A stretch of DNA of 43,809 bases from Chthonomonadaceae bacterium (GCA_025054835.1 JANWZQ010000165.1:1-43809); one strand, 5' to 3'. Shown: positions 23,962-31,944, numbered from the stretch's first letter. Numbers and translations are program-made. Notes: generated by a model not told the origin, from the sequence alone.

Positions 23962-25308
23962 CTACCGGCCACCCCACCATCGACCGGAAAGGATCATGTA
24001 GGTCCAGGCCGCACTGTTGAGCGCGTTGAGCGCGGTCAGCAGGTCAACTGGCGGGCGGCTCGGCGGCGTACCGGGCGTGATCCAGACCGTGTCGCCCGGT
24101 TGGAGCTCGATATCCGGTTGCTTCCCGGAGGCGATGTCTCGCCAGTTGAAGGAAATGACCATGGTGTTCTTCGGATCGCTGTCAGGGTGCCGGAAGATCC
24201 GACCTTCTTTGACACGCGCATAGGGCGCAACCCCGCCAGCCTCCATGATTGCCTGCGTCAGCGTCATACGCCGGTCATAAACGAATTTACCTGTCTTGAC
24301 GAAACCGCCGTTGACGTTGATGTAGGCGTTCTCCTCCAGCTTGCCGACGTAGACCGCATCGTCGGGGCGGATTTCAATGTTGTTGACCAGATCGCCCTGC
24401 TCGGCCTTATCCAGATCGATCACCAGAGGGCGGTCCAGCGTGGGACGGCGGATCGTGACGGCCTTGCGGTTGGCATTGGGTGTCGTGCCACCAACCAGGT
24501 TGATCACCTCGCGAACGGTCATGGGCGGGTTGTTGCGCAGGGGGATACCTACTGTCGGCTTGGCAACCTCGCCCTGCACGCTCACCACACCGTTGCCCGG
24601 GAGGCTCTTGAATCCGATGAAGATCCGGTCCTTGTCCTTGAGGACCGGGTTCTGGGCCTCGTCCGGCACTTTGCCTTCGCCAATCTTGATGTAGCTCTCG
24701 AAGTTCACGATGATCGGAACGGTCTTCTCAGTGCCGTCATCGGCCTTCTCGCGGCGCGTGATACGCACCTGCGTCAGGTCCGCGTTCTCCGTCCACTCGG
24801 CACGTGAGAGCACATCCACCAGAGTGGTATCCGGGCCAATCACAATGGGGCCGGGCTGCTTCACCGCGCCGCCAACGAAGACGATGGGGCGTGGCACCTG
24901 GACGATGGTCACCTTGACCTGCGGGTTCTTGATGTAGGTCTTCAGGAAGAGTTTGATGGCGTCTTCCGCCTGCGCTGGCGTCAACCCCTTCACGGAGACC
25001 GGGGTCATGATGCCCGCGTACCGGATGCTCACGTTGCCGGCCTGATCCACTGTGTAGACACCGCTGGGTTCTGGCTCACCAACGACGCTGACGTTGATGA
25101 CAAAGTCCGGCTTGATGGGCTGGTTGGGATCGATCTGTTCGTCGCCAAACAGAGACATTGGACGGGCCGGAGGCTGTTGCGGGGGCTGGTTCTGGTTATT
25201 ATTCTGCTGTTGCGCACCTGCTGGCAACGCGCCAATCCCCAGCAGCAGCACCATGGCTACCTGAACCCAGTTCCGTCTGAAGTTACGGAACACACACATG
25301 TCACTCAT
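23962..25308 (-). CDS. Wza-like polysaccharide export protein with SLBB domains
   Basis: Periplasmic/outer-membrane protein for capsular or exopolysaccharide export (OPX family), 448 residues. A signal peptide (VQVAMVLLLGIGALPAGAQ) is followed by an Asn/Gln/Pro-rich linker. The Poly_export domain (about 65-155: FVINVSVVGEPEPSGVYTVD) comes next. SLBB-type beta-grasp repeats follow, seen as VFVGGAVKQPGPIVI, VSVQGEVAKPTVGIPL and INVNGGFVKTGKFVYD. There is no lipobox Cys, so it is not the lipoprotein type. A short hydrophobic stretch near the C-terminus (LNSAAWTYMIL) might be amphipathic, as in the Wza outer-membrane helix. AAGGAG lies eight bases before the ATG at 25308. It presumably works with the glycosyltransferase and ligase operon at 10-15 kb. 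Confidence 0.9.
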   Translation of the reverse strand: MSDMCVFRNFRRNWVQVAMVLLLGIGALPAGAQQQNNNQNQPPQQPPARPMSLFGDEQIDPNQPIKPDFVINVSVVGEPEPSGVYTVDQAGNVSIRYAGIMTPVSVKGLTPAQAEDAIKLFLKTYIKNPQVKVTIVQVPRPIVFVGGAVKQPGPIVIGPDTTLVDVLSRAEWTENADLTQVRITRREKADDGTEKTVPIIVNFESYIKIGEGKVPDEAQNPVLKDKDRIFIGFKSLPGNGVVSVQGEVAKPTVGIPLRNNPPMTVREVINLVGGTTPNANRKAVTIRRPTLDRPLVIDLDKAEQGDLVNNIEIRPDDAVYVGKLEENAYINVNGGFVKTGKFVYDRRMTLTQAIMEAGGVAPYARVKEGRIFRHPDSDPKNTMVISFNWRDIASGKQPDIELQPGDTVWITPGTPPSRPPVDLLTALNALNSAAWTYMILSGRWWGGR

Positions 25309-25406
25309 CCCGAATACTCCTTCTCAATTCTCGAACCGCAACGCATCGCAGGGCGGTCAACGTGTCTGAAATGATACGCCACAGGGGCGGTAAATCCTAC
25401 GATTAC

Positions 25407-25436
25407 TTGACTTCCCGGGGGCTGGAAAAGTATAAT
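25407..25436 (+). promoter_or_regulatory. Promoter of the DnaA-domain-I-like gene
   Basis: TTGACT (25407-25412), an 18-base spacer, and a perfect TATAAT (25431-25436). The predicted transcript starts near 25443, leaving a leader of about 93 bases that holds a terminator-like hairpin. Confidence 0.8.
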
Positions 25437-25454
25437 CCTCACCGATCGTAGCCG

Positions 25455-25510
25455 GCGTGCTCCCTGTACGGGCAACCCCGATACCCGCACGCTGCGTGCG
25501 CTTTTCTTCC
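25455..25510 (+). promoter_or_regulatory. Attenuator-like leader with two mutually exclusive hairpins
   Basis: CGCACG-CTG-CGTGCG (25486-25500) forms a perfect six-base-pair stem followed directly by CTTTTCTT, like an intrinsic terminator. GCGTGC at 25455-25460 can instead pair with GCACGC at 25487-25492, which would break that stem. All of this lies between the promoter and the start of the DnaA-domain-I-like gene. Confidence 0.45.
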
Positions 25511-25535
25511 GACTCTCGTCAAGGAGCCATCCCCC

Positions 25536-26174
25536 ATGAATGCGGCTGCCCTGCCCACGCTCTGGGCTAACTGCGTTGAGCGCCTCAAAGATCGGGTCAA
25601 CAATCGCTCATTCTGGGAAGCGATCGAGGCCACGCAACCCATCACGATTGAAGACAGCACTCTGATTATCGGCTTGGACGCATTGAACTTCAATCTTGCC
25701 AGCCATATCCAGCAAACGGCCACGATGCACGCGGTCAACGAAACCGTTCGCGAGGTGTTCCAACAACCCCTGCAGGTCCGCCTGATTGAGGGAACCACGC
25801 TGGCCGACTGGGAGATGCTCAAAGAGCGTGAGGCGCAGCTGGCTGCCTCCAGACAGCAGTCCGAGGTACGTCCGGCTCCCGTAGATGTCCATGCGGACTC
25901 CTGGGATGCTCTGTACGATCAGATCGCCCGGCTCTACGCTACCACTCCCTATCGCTCCCTGCCTCAGGGGAAAGCGCGCTACGCCAATGAGGCACTCTAC
26001 ACGCTGGTCGAGGCGATGGACACACTCTACCCGGCAGATGCCGACGAGATGACAGAGCGCAGTCTGGCCCGGATCCTGGATCGCATCGCTGGCGCCTCGG
26101 AAATCCCCGCATCGGTGCTCGCTTTCGAGTTGGAACGCCTGCGCGCATGGCGCAAATCCGAGGCAGGCGGGTAA
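25536..26174 (+). CDS. Standalone protein with DnaA domain I-like N-terminus
   Basis: Unknown function, 212 residues. Residues about 8-90 (LWANCVERLKDRVNNRSFWE onward, then IEDSTLIIGLDALNFNL and VNETVREVFQQPLQVRLIEG) follow the pattern of the DnaA N-terminal domain I (DnaA_N). Domain I in the initiator binds DnaB helicase and regulators. There is no AAA+ module and no domain IV helix-turn-helix. After a Glu/Gln-rich linker (about 95-125) residues 125-212 form a predicted all-helical domain with SWDALYDQIARLYATTPYRS. No membrane segment is present. AAGGAG is nine bases before the ATG. The gene has its own consensus promoter and an attenuator-like leader. It could be a replication regulator or an unrelated KH-like fold; the assignment rests on pattern only. 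Confidence 0.6.
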   Translation: MNAAALPTLWANCVERLKDRVNNRSFWEAIEATQPITIEDSTLIIGLDALNFNLASHIQQTATMHAVNETVREVFQQPLQVRLIEGTTLADWEMLKEREAQLAASRQQSEVRPAPVDVHADSWDALYDQIARLYATTPYRSLPQGKARYANEALYTLVEAMDTLYPADADEMTERSLARILDRIAGASEIPASVLAFELERLRAWRKSEAGG

Positions 26175-26212
26175 CAACGCGCGTTCTCTCCCCTCCTGTA
26201 TCCGCCAGAATG

Positions 26213-26254
26213 CAAAAAGTGTGCCAACTCGCCGGTGATTGTGCCAGCTTTTTG
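26213..26254. terminator. Possible bidirectional terminator between convergent genes
   Basis: CAAAAAG (26213-26219) and CTTTTTG (26248-26254) are perfect inverted repeats 28 bases apart, in the gap between two converging genes. The inner stem is imperfect. A direct repeat TGTGCCA occurs at 26220 and 26240. Confidence 0.35.
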
Positions 26255-26265
26255 GCGCCCGGAAC

Positions 26266-28161
26266 TCAGGACTGGTAGATGCGCCGGTGATACACCCACC
26301 ACTCCACCATGAGAATGATCAGGGCAGCTGTCACGACAACAGGGAGCCATGAGCGGCGATAGATGACCCGGGCGCCCCGGTGTTCCGCTGCAGTGGATGG
26401 GAGGGCAGAGTGAGGGCGCGGGCGCAGATCGGACTCCTGCTCGTCTGTCAGGTTCACCGCGACCATGTGCGAGACTCCTGCTCCTGCGATCTGATAGAAC
26501 CCGATCCGCTCGACGTGGTCGAGCACGAAACGCCCCGGCGCAACGGGGTGCAGCGTGCGGCGAGATCCGTCGGGCGCGGTCACCGTCAGTGGGGATCCAG
26601 CGGATCGCAGGGACAGGGAAACTGGCTTCCCGGCGACGGCCTGCGTCCGGTCGTACGCGTCGTTACCGGTACCCAGCCACCGTACACAGTTGGCAATCAG
26701 GATCGGGAACGCCACACGCAGGGCGAACGACGGCGTGTCCAGCGCAAATCCGAGGAATATCGTACGTGTGTCTCCATGCTCTCCAACTGCGATCAGAGTT
26801 CCTGACGTGGCGGTTGCGATTTCCTGCCCCCATGCGCGCGGAGTGGCCTGCAGGGCCCGATCGAAGCGCTCCTGCCCGAGGTCCACAAAGCGCAACACCG
26901 GATGGTCGCGCTCCCAGTCGATGGGCATAACGTTCCGCTCCTCGCCGGTCACGCTGACCGGAGCCTGTTCGGAGTGACAGTGCAGGAAAAGGTAGTTGCC
27001 CGGAGGCAAATGTGCGGGCGCAACTTCCGAGAACACAACCACGTCGTACTCGTCTGCCTGTTCGGGCACAAAGGAGGCCGCCGTGCTCAATGCAACCGAG
27101 GGATCCACGCGTAGAGCATTCTCCAGAAACAGGTTCTCTCGCCCGATCAGAAGCGTTTTCAGGCGTCTGATCGGGTTCAGGACCAGCATGGCGTGGTTGT
27201 CGACTGCCAGGTCATCGCGCAGGTCGAGATATGCCCGGACCCGCACCGGTCGATCTGGATCAGGCAGGTCATACGTGAAGGTTCTGGTGGCGTGAGGCGC
27301 GAGAACCGTCTCCGCAGCATCCACCAGACGCTCTTCCACAGAGATCTCCTGTGTGAACGTGCGCGGTTTTTCGCCGAAGTTACGGGTTACCACCAGTAGC
27401 TGCACTACACCGGCTTTGCTCGATGAACGCCGGTAGTCGATTGTGACGATACCGACGTTCTCGCTGCGTCGGCCTATTGGGTGAAACACGATCTCCGCAG
27501 AGTCCCGACTCAGGCCTGTGCGGCTGGATGACGCTTCTGACACTGCCGGGAGTCCATCCCCGTCAGAGAACACTTCGATCCTTCCCGGAACGCCGTTGCG
27601 TTCCGCAGCGACAAGATCCGAGGAGAAACGCAGGGCCTCACGCAGGTTCCCCGGAGTATCCTGTGGCCTGAGAGATCGTACGGCCTGCCGCAATGTGACG
27701 CGATCGGCGGTGAATCCTGTCAACACTTCCGGACGCCATCCGCAGGCGATGATCATCATGCGGTCGCCGGGGCCGAGGCGATCGATCCGCTCCAGCGCGT
27801 TGCGTTTCGCAACTTCCAGACGCGAGGGAGTTACGTCGGTCGCCTGCATGGAAGCCGAGACATCGATCAGGATCGCAATGTTACGGCCTCTGGTTCCGGT
27901 GACGCGCACGTAAGGACCAGAAATCGCAAGCACCAGCAGCGCGGCCAGAAGCAGTTGCAGCCAGAGCAGCAGGTGCCGGCGCAGTTTCTGAAAGGGCGTG
28001 TGGGCCTGCACGTCCTGAAGGACCTGCTCCCAGAGGAGGGTCGAAGAGATCACCACTTCCCGGCGCTTCTTCTTCAACAGGTATAACAGGAGGATCAGGA
28101 CACCCGGAGGAAGGAACCAGAGCAGATACAGCGGGGAGGAAAGGCCCATCGAGTGGCTCAC
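26266..28161 (-). CDS. BatA-type membrane protein with VWA domain
   Basis: Membrane-anchored von Willebrand factor A protein of 631 residues. The N-terminus is the BatA domain: two hydrophobic helices (LYLLWFLPPGVLILLLYLL and LLLWLQLLLAALLVLAI) with a basic KKKRRE stretch between them. A VWA domain follows with MIDAS D100-V-S102-A-S104 in LIDVSASM. A beta-rich central region (about 235-330), a further alpha/beta region and one C-terminal helix (VVVTAALIILMVEWWVY, about 605-625) complete it. Such proteins accompany MoxR ATPases in Bacteroides aerotolerance-like loci, but no MoxR is seen here. The GTG at 28161 overlaps the upstream stop codon (GTGA); ATG at 28149 is possible. It is the last gene of the histidine operon, so a link with the two coiled-coil proteins before it is likely. 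Confidence 0.82.
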   Translation of the reverse strand: MSHSMGLSSPLYLLWFLPPGVLILLLYLLKKKRREVVISSTLLWEQVLQDVQAHTPFQKLRRHLLLWLQLLLAALLVLAISGPYVRVTGTRGRNIAILIDVSASMQATDVTPSRLEVAKRNALERIDRLGPGDRMMIIACGWRPEVLTGFTADRVTLRQAVRSLRPQDTPGNLREALRFSSDLVAAERNGVPGRIEVFSDGDGLPAVSEASSSRTGLSRDSAEIVFHPIGRRSENVGIVTIDYRRSSSKAGVVQLLVVTRNFGEKPRTFTQEISVEERLVDAAETVLAPHATRTFTYDLPDPDRPVRVRAYLDLRDDLAVDNHAMLVLNPIRRLKTLLIGRENLFLENALRVDPSVALSTAASFVPEQADEYDVVVFSEVAPAHLPPGNYLFLHCHSEQAPVSVTGEERNVMPIDWERDHPVLRFVDLGQERFDRALQATPRAWGQEIATATSGTLIAVGEHGDTRTIFLGFALDTPSFALRVAFPILIANCVRWLGTGNDAYDRTQAVAGKPVSLSLRSAGSPLTVTAPDGSRRTLHPVAPGRFVLDHVERIGFYQIAGAGVSHMVAVNLTDEQESDLRPRPHSALPSTAAEHRGARVIYRRSWLPVVVTAALIILMVEWWVYHRRIYQS

Positions 28162-28481
28162 GGGAGACCAATGCGTTGTGTCGCTTCGTCAACAGAGGTA
28201 TGTGCTCTCTGCCGTTCCAGTTGTGCGACACGCGCTTCCAGACGTTGAAGTGCCGTATCGAAGCTCAGGTCGTACTGTAGCGTGGTATCTCGCAGGGATT
28301 GGATCTCGGCGCGCAGGGCGTCTAGCTGTGCCTGCAATTGCCGCTCGGCAGTCGCGTTGCGCTGCAACTGGAGTTCTTCCATCTTGCGCCGGTGATACGT
28401 CCAGATGGCGAAAGATGGCAGGAAGATGAACAGGCCGCCAAACATAAGAAGGAAAATTGCAAGGATAGCCCATGGCAGCAT
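28158..28481 (-). CDS. Small membrane-anchored coiled-coil protein (PspB-like topology), paralogue 2
   Basis: Unknown function, 107 residues. One N-terminal transmembrane helix (AILAIFLLMFGGLFIFLPSF) is followed by a basic turn (YHRRKMEELQLQR). A heptad-patterned coiled coil then runs to about residue 95. The topology resembles the phage-shock protein PspB, but I would not call it PspB. The segment SLRDTTLQYDLSFDTALQRL is shared almost exactly with the next gene upstream. AGAGGAAG lies seven bases before the ATG at 28481. It overlaps the BatA/VWA start by four bases and begins 17 bases after the stop of its paralogue. The three form a compact membrane cassette. Confidence 0.75.
   Translation of the reverse strand: MLPWAILAIFLLMFGGLFIFLPSFAIWTYHRRKMEELQLQRNATAERQLQAQLDALRAEIQSLRDTTLQYDLSFDTALQRLEARVAQLERQRAHTSVDEATQRIGLP
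28240..28277. repeat. 38-base perfect direct repeat, copy A
   Basis: This stretch is identical to 28581-28618. It encodes the conserved part of the coiled coil in the two paralogous small membrane proteins. The surrounding codons have diverged, which points to duplication followed by gene conversion or strong constraint. Confidence 0.9.
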
Positions 28482-28498
28482 GATGACGCTTCCTCTGA

Positions 28499-28810
28499 TT
28501 ATTCGTTCCGCGTGAGTGGAACGATGGGCTCCTCTGCAACGCTCCGGGAGCGTCGCTCCAGTTGCGTGACCCGTGCCTCGAGACGTTGAAGTGCCGTATC
28601 GAAGCTCAGGTCGTACTGCAACGCGGTATCCCTCAGGGACTGGACTTCGGCCCGGAGTTGTTCTACTGTTTCCCGGAGGTTGGTGTCCTGGTGCTGACGC
28701 AGTCTCAACTGCAGCTCCAGCATCTTCTGCCGATGCCGGGTGAGGATCGCAACGATCGGGATGCTAAAAGCGCCCAGGATTGCGGCAAGACCGACCAGTG
28801 CTTCTATCAT
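28499..28810 (-). CDS. Small membrane-anchored coiled-coil protein, paralogue 1
   Basis: Unknown function, about 103 residues. It has an N-terminal transmembrane helix (ALVGLAAILGAFSIPIVAIL), a basic turn (RHRQKMLELQLRLRQ) and a coiled coil ending SLRDTALQYDLSFDTALQRL-EARVTQLE. The same architecture and the same C-terminal motif occur in the gene downstream. I chose the ATG at 28810 (AGAGG five bases upstream). The ATG at 28825 would add five residues and lies 16 bases after the hisA stop. Its position directly behind hisA and ahead of the BatA/VWA gene suggests that it is transcribed from the his promoter. A role as a scaffold or sensor in the membrane is a guess. Confidence 0.72.
   Translation of the reverse strand: MIEALVGLAAILGAFSIPIVAILTRHRQKMLELQLRLRQHQDTNLRETVEQLRAEVQSLRDTALQYDLSFDTALQRLEARVTQLERRSRSVAEEPIVPLTRNE
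28581..28618. repeat. 38-base perfect direct repeat, copy B
   Basis: Identical to 28240-28277; it lies in the upstream paralogue and is offset by 341 bases. Confidence 0.9.
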
Positions 28811-28841
28811 TGTGGCCTCTGTCATCAGGGGAATCTCTCTT

Positions 28842-29594
28842 TCAACCGGCTGATCGGGCTGCACGGGCCAGCAGATCCGGCAGGGTGAGAGTGCCCGCGT
28901 AGAGCGCCTTACCAACAATAATTCCCTCCAGGTTAGGAGCACCGGTCGCACGCAGGTGAAGCAGGGCATCCAGATCCTGCAGGGAAGTCACTCCCCCGGA
29001 GGCGATCACAGGTATCTGCGGTACGGCGGCAGTGATCTGGGCAACCGCGGTCAGGTTCACACCCTGCAGCATGCCATCACGGGCGATATCTGTGAAGATG
29101 AAGCGTTGCGCGCCGAGCCGGGCCATACGCTGCACGAACGTGACCGCGTTCTCGTCGGTGCTCTGCACCCACCCCTGAATGGCAACCCGGCCATCCCGCG
29201 CATCCACACCTACCGCCACACGGTCGCCGTACATCAAGAACAGGCTCTCGGCCAGAGCCGGATCATTGGCGACTGCAGTGCCAGCAATCACCCGGCTGAC
29301 ACCAATTCGCAACATGCGCTCGACAATCTCCGCGTTGCGTACGCCTCCGCCAAACTGCACTGGCAGGCCGGTCTGCCGGAGGATCTGCCGCAGAACGTCC
29401 AGGTTCTGCGTGTTCGGGCTGCCCATCCGTGCGCCGTCAAGGTCGACGACATGCAACCACTGCGCCCCCTCTTGCTTCCAGCGCTTTGCGACTTTCACCG
29501 GGTCTTCCGAGTAGGTTGTGATCTGTTCGAACTGCCCCTGGCTGAGCCGCACACACTTGCCACCTTTGATGTCGATTGCCGGGTAGATGTCCAT
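28842..29594 (-). CDS. hisA: Phosphoribosylformimino-5-aminoimidazole carboxamide ribotide isomerase
   Basis: Amadori isomerase converting ProFAR to PRFAR in histidine synthesis. It has 250 residues in a two-fold TIM barrel. The general base/acid pair is visible as D8 in PAIDIKGG and D131 in VGVDARDG, each at the end of its half-barrel. Phosphate loops include FGGGVRN and IASGGVTSLQD. In some lineages PriA replaces HisA and TrpF; the sequence alone does not exclude dual specificity. It lies 53 bases after hisH and is followed closely by the paralogous coiled-coil genes. Confidence 0.95.
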   Translation of the reverse strand: MDIYPAIDIKGGKCVRLSQGQFEQITTYSEDPVKVAKRWKQEGAQWLHVVDLDGARMGSPNTQNLDVLRQILRQTGLPVQFGGGVRNAEIVERMLRIGVSRVIAGTAVANDPALAESLFLMYGDRVAVGVDARDGRVAIQGWVQSTDENAVTFVQRMARLGAQRFIFTDIARDGMLQGVNLTAVAQITAAVPQIPVIASGGVTSLQDLDALLHLRATGAPNLEGIIVGKALYAGTLTLPDLLARAARSAG

Positions 29595-29647
29595 CGTCGT
29601 CTCTCATGTTCGCTCGCGGGCAGGTGCCTCCGGACACTTTCCACTAC

Positions 29648-30283
29648 TCAATTCCAGCGGACGAAGTTTCGCAGGATTTGCAGGCCGACGGTGCCACTTT
29701 TCTCCGGGTGGAACTGTGTGGCTGCGATGTGATCGATCTCAATAGCACAGCAGAAGTCCACCCCGTAGTCGGTGGTTGCAGCAACCACGGACGCGTCAGA
29801 GGGTTCCGGGTAGTAGGAGTGTACGAAGTAGACCCGGGCGCCCTCTTCGATATCACGAAACAGGCGTGATGAGCGGGGCAGGTGCAACGCATTCCACCCG
29901 ATGTGCGGTACCTTCAGGGGCATGCCGTCCGGGAGGGTGGGCGGAGGGGCGTTTTCGAAGAAACGGACGACATGACCGGGGATCAGGCCAAGCCCCCGGG
30001 CTCCGCCCATTTCTGTGCTGGACTCGAACAGCAACTGCAGGCCAAGGCAGATGCCGAGGAAAGGCTTGCCCGCGGCAATAGCCTGCAATACAGCGTCACG
30101 CAGGCCACTCTGCTCGAGGTTGGCCATAGCGGCGCAGAACGCGCCAACGCCGGGCAGAACGATCTGGTCCGCCCGTGCCACGACGTGCGGATCGCTGGTG
30201 ATGATCGGGTGGCCGCCCACGCGCAACAGGGCTTTCTCCACGCTGCGCAGGTTGGCCATTCCGTAGTCAACGATGGCAATCAT
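29648..30283 (-). CDS. hisH: Imidazole glycerol phosphate synthase, glutaminase subunit
   Basis: Class I glutamine amidotransferase that supplies ammonia to HisF for imidazole-glycerol phosphate formation. It has 211 residues. The catalytic triad is visible: C79 in LGICLGLQLL, H192 and E194 in QFHPEKS. The oxyanion-related LPGVGAF is at 43-49. The ATG at 30283 overlaps the stop codon of the preceding small membrane protein (ATGA), so translation is coupled. Its partner hisF is not in the window; hisA follows after 53 bases. Confidence 0.95.
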   Translation of the reverse strand: MIAIVDYGMANLRSVEKALLRVGGHPIITSDPHVVARADQIVLPGVGAFCAAMANLEQSGLRDAVLQAIAAGKPFLGICLGLQLLFESSTEMGGARGLGLIPGHVVRFFENAPPPTLPDGMPLKVPHIGWNALHLPRSSRLFRDIEEGARVYFVHSYYPEPSDASVVAATTDYGVDFCCAIEIDHIAATQFHPEKSGTVGLQILRNFVRWN

Positions 30284-30582
30284 GGTGTTCGTCTGAGTTC
30301 CCTGACCGGTCTGGCAGGCGGTTCTTCTGGTTCGATGATTGGCCCGGGGATGACAGAACGCACCCCGGGTTGTGTGACCGGTTGTTCGAACTGGTTCCGG
30401 ATGCGACTCAGATTGCGAGATACCTGCCGCGCGTTGGCCCGGGTCACATCCATAGCCCATCGCAGGGAACCGACCAGGGCAACAAGCAGCAGCGCAACAA
30501 GAGCCAGTCGGAACAGGATGCCGGACTCGCGCACGGGCGAACGTCGGGACGGTCCATCACATGACCTGCTCGGTGTAGCCAT
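30280..30582 (-). CDS. Small single-pass membrane protein of unknown function
   Basis: 100 residues. A basic Ser/Arg-rich cytoplasmic start (MATPSRSCDGPSRRSPVRES) precedes one transmembrane helix (LFRLALVALLLVALVGSLRW, about 24-44). A polar, Pro/Arg-rich tail (QPGVRSVIPGPIIEPEEPPA) follows and is predicted to lie outside the cytoplasm. AGGAGG is six bases before the ATG at 30582; the longer frame to 30615 is not needed. It lies between hisD (72 bases away) and hisH (4-base overlap). I recognise no domain and have no functional call. It is a further membrane protein inserted in the histidine operon. Confidence 0.68.
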   Translation of the reverse strand: MATPSRSCDGPSRRSPVRESGILFRLALVALLLVALVGSLRWAMDVTRANARQVSRNLSRIRNQFEQPVTQPGVRSVIPGPIIEPEEPPARPVRELRRTP

Positions 30583-30654
30583 AGGGTGCCTCCTGAAAAG
30601 CCTGTTCGAGTTCACCTTTCAGGAGCAGAATGCTTCACAGAGGGCGCACGCATG

Positions 30655-31944
30655 CTAGTTGCCCGTTGTCTGCCGGGCTGTCACAGCAGTGGCGTGAGCG
30701 TCGAACCCTTCGGCACGAGCGAAAGTTTCCAGAAGGGGCGCGACTGTGCCGAGTGCCTCCCGGGTGTAGTAGATGATGCTGCTCTTCTTCAAGAAGGTAT
30801 CCACATGCAAAGGGGAAGCGAAGCGCGCCGTACCGCTGGTCGGCAGGGTATGGCTCGGGCCGGCCAGGTAGTCCCCGAGTGTCTGCGGGGTGTACTCTCC
30901 CAGCAGGATCGCACCGGCATTGCGCACCCGCCCCAGAACGCTCAGAGGATCGCGCACCATGAGGGACAGATGCTCCGGCGCGCAGATGTTGGCCAGATCC
31001 AGGGCCTGCTCCAGCGATGTCGTGATCAGGATCACGCCGTTGTTGTTCAACGACTGCCGCAGGATCTCGCGACGCGAGAGCAGCGACAGCTGCCGCTCGA
31101 TCGCATCCTGCACGCGTGCTGCGAGCGACTCCGATGGCGTAATCAGGAACGCTGCGGCCTCTGTGTCGTGCTCGGCCTGAGTCAGCAAATCCATTGCGAC
31201 AAAGACCGGGTTGGCGGCATCGTCAGCAACCACGCACACCTCGCTGGGACCGGCGAGCATGTCCATGTCCGTTATGCCCCAGAGCAGCTTTTTGGCGAGG
31301 TTCACGTAGATGTTGCCTGGCCCGACGATCTTATCTACCGCAGGGATTGTCTGCGTGCCGAAAGCCAGTGCCGCGATTGCCTGCGCTCCGCCCACTGCGA
31401 AAACGCGTTGAACCCCCGCGACCTGCGCCGCGTAGAGCACCAGCGGATGTACAGTGCCGTCATGTCGGGCGGGAGTGCAGAGCACAATCTCAGGAACACC
31501 GGCGACCCGGGCCGGAACAGCCGTCATCAGCACGGTGCTCGGGTAAACCGCAGTGCCTCCGGGAGCGTAGACACCAACGCGGTCCAGTGGCCGCACCAGT
31601 TGCCCGACGATGCACCCGGACCGGGTGTCCATCCACCCCGTGCGCTTCTGCTTTTCATGGAACTGTGTGATGTTCCCGGCTGCTGTGAGCACGGCCTCAC
31701 GGAGTTCGGTCGGGATCTGTGCCTCCGCTTCCAGCCAGAGCGTGCGCGGTACTTCCAGCGCAGTGAGGTTCGGCGCATCGAAGCGCCGGGATAACTCCAG
31801 CAGGGCCGCGTCGCCGCGTGCGCGAACATCCGCGATGATGTCACGCACAATCGCTTCGGCCTGCGGATTGTCCTGCAGGTTCGTACGGCGTACTGCCGCA
31901 TGCGCGGCAGCGTACCCTTCCTGCGCAACACGCAGAATGCGCAT
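30655..31944 (-). CDS. hisD: Histidinol dehydrogenase
   Basis: NAD-dependent zinc enzyme that oxidises histidinol to histidine in two steps. It has 429 residues, the normal length. Recognisable segments are VGVYAPGGTAVYPST, the signature VDKIVGPGNIYVNLAK, AGPSEVCVVAD, LTQAEHDTEA with Zn/catalytic Gln and His, ICAPEHLSLM and GPSHTLPTSGTARF. AGGAAAG lies seven bases before the ATG at 31944. It is the first gene of the seven-gene minus-strand operon, read from a near-consensus promoter about 120 bases upstream. The leader has a hairpin whose arm touches the ribosome-binding site. No His-codon-rich leader peptide is seen. Confidence 0.96.
   Translation of the reverse strand: MRILRVAQEGYAAAHAAVRRTNLQDNPQAEAIVRDIIADVRARGDAALLELSRRFDAPNLTALEVPRTLWLEAEAQIPTELREAVLTAAGNITQFHEKQKRTGWMDTRSGCIVGQLVRPLDRVGVYAPGGTAVYPSTVLMTAVPARVAGVPEIVLCTPARHDGTVHPLVLYAAQVAGVQRVFAVGGAQAIAALAFGTQTIPAVDKIVGPGNIYVNLAKKLLWGITDMDMLAGPSEVCVVADDAANPVFVAMDLLTQAEHDTEAAAFLITPSESLAARVQDAIERQLSLLSRREILRQSLNNNGVILITTSLEQALDLANICAPEHLSLMVRDPLSVLGRVRNAGAILLGEYTPQTLGDYLAGPSHTLPTSGTARFASPLHVDTFLKKSSIIYYTREALGTVAPLLETFARAEGFDAHATAVTARQTTGN

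Noticed and set aside
30586-31794. 402-codon plus-strand open frame opposite hisD
   Set aside because: Shadow of hisD; Arg/His/Gln-rich translation without a start signal.
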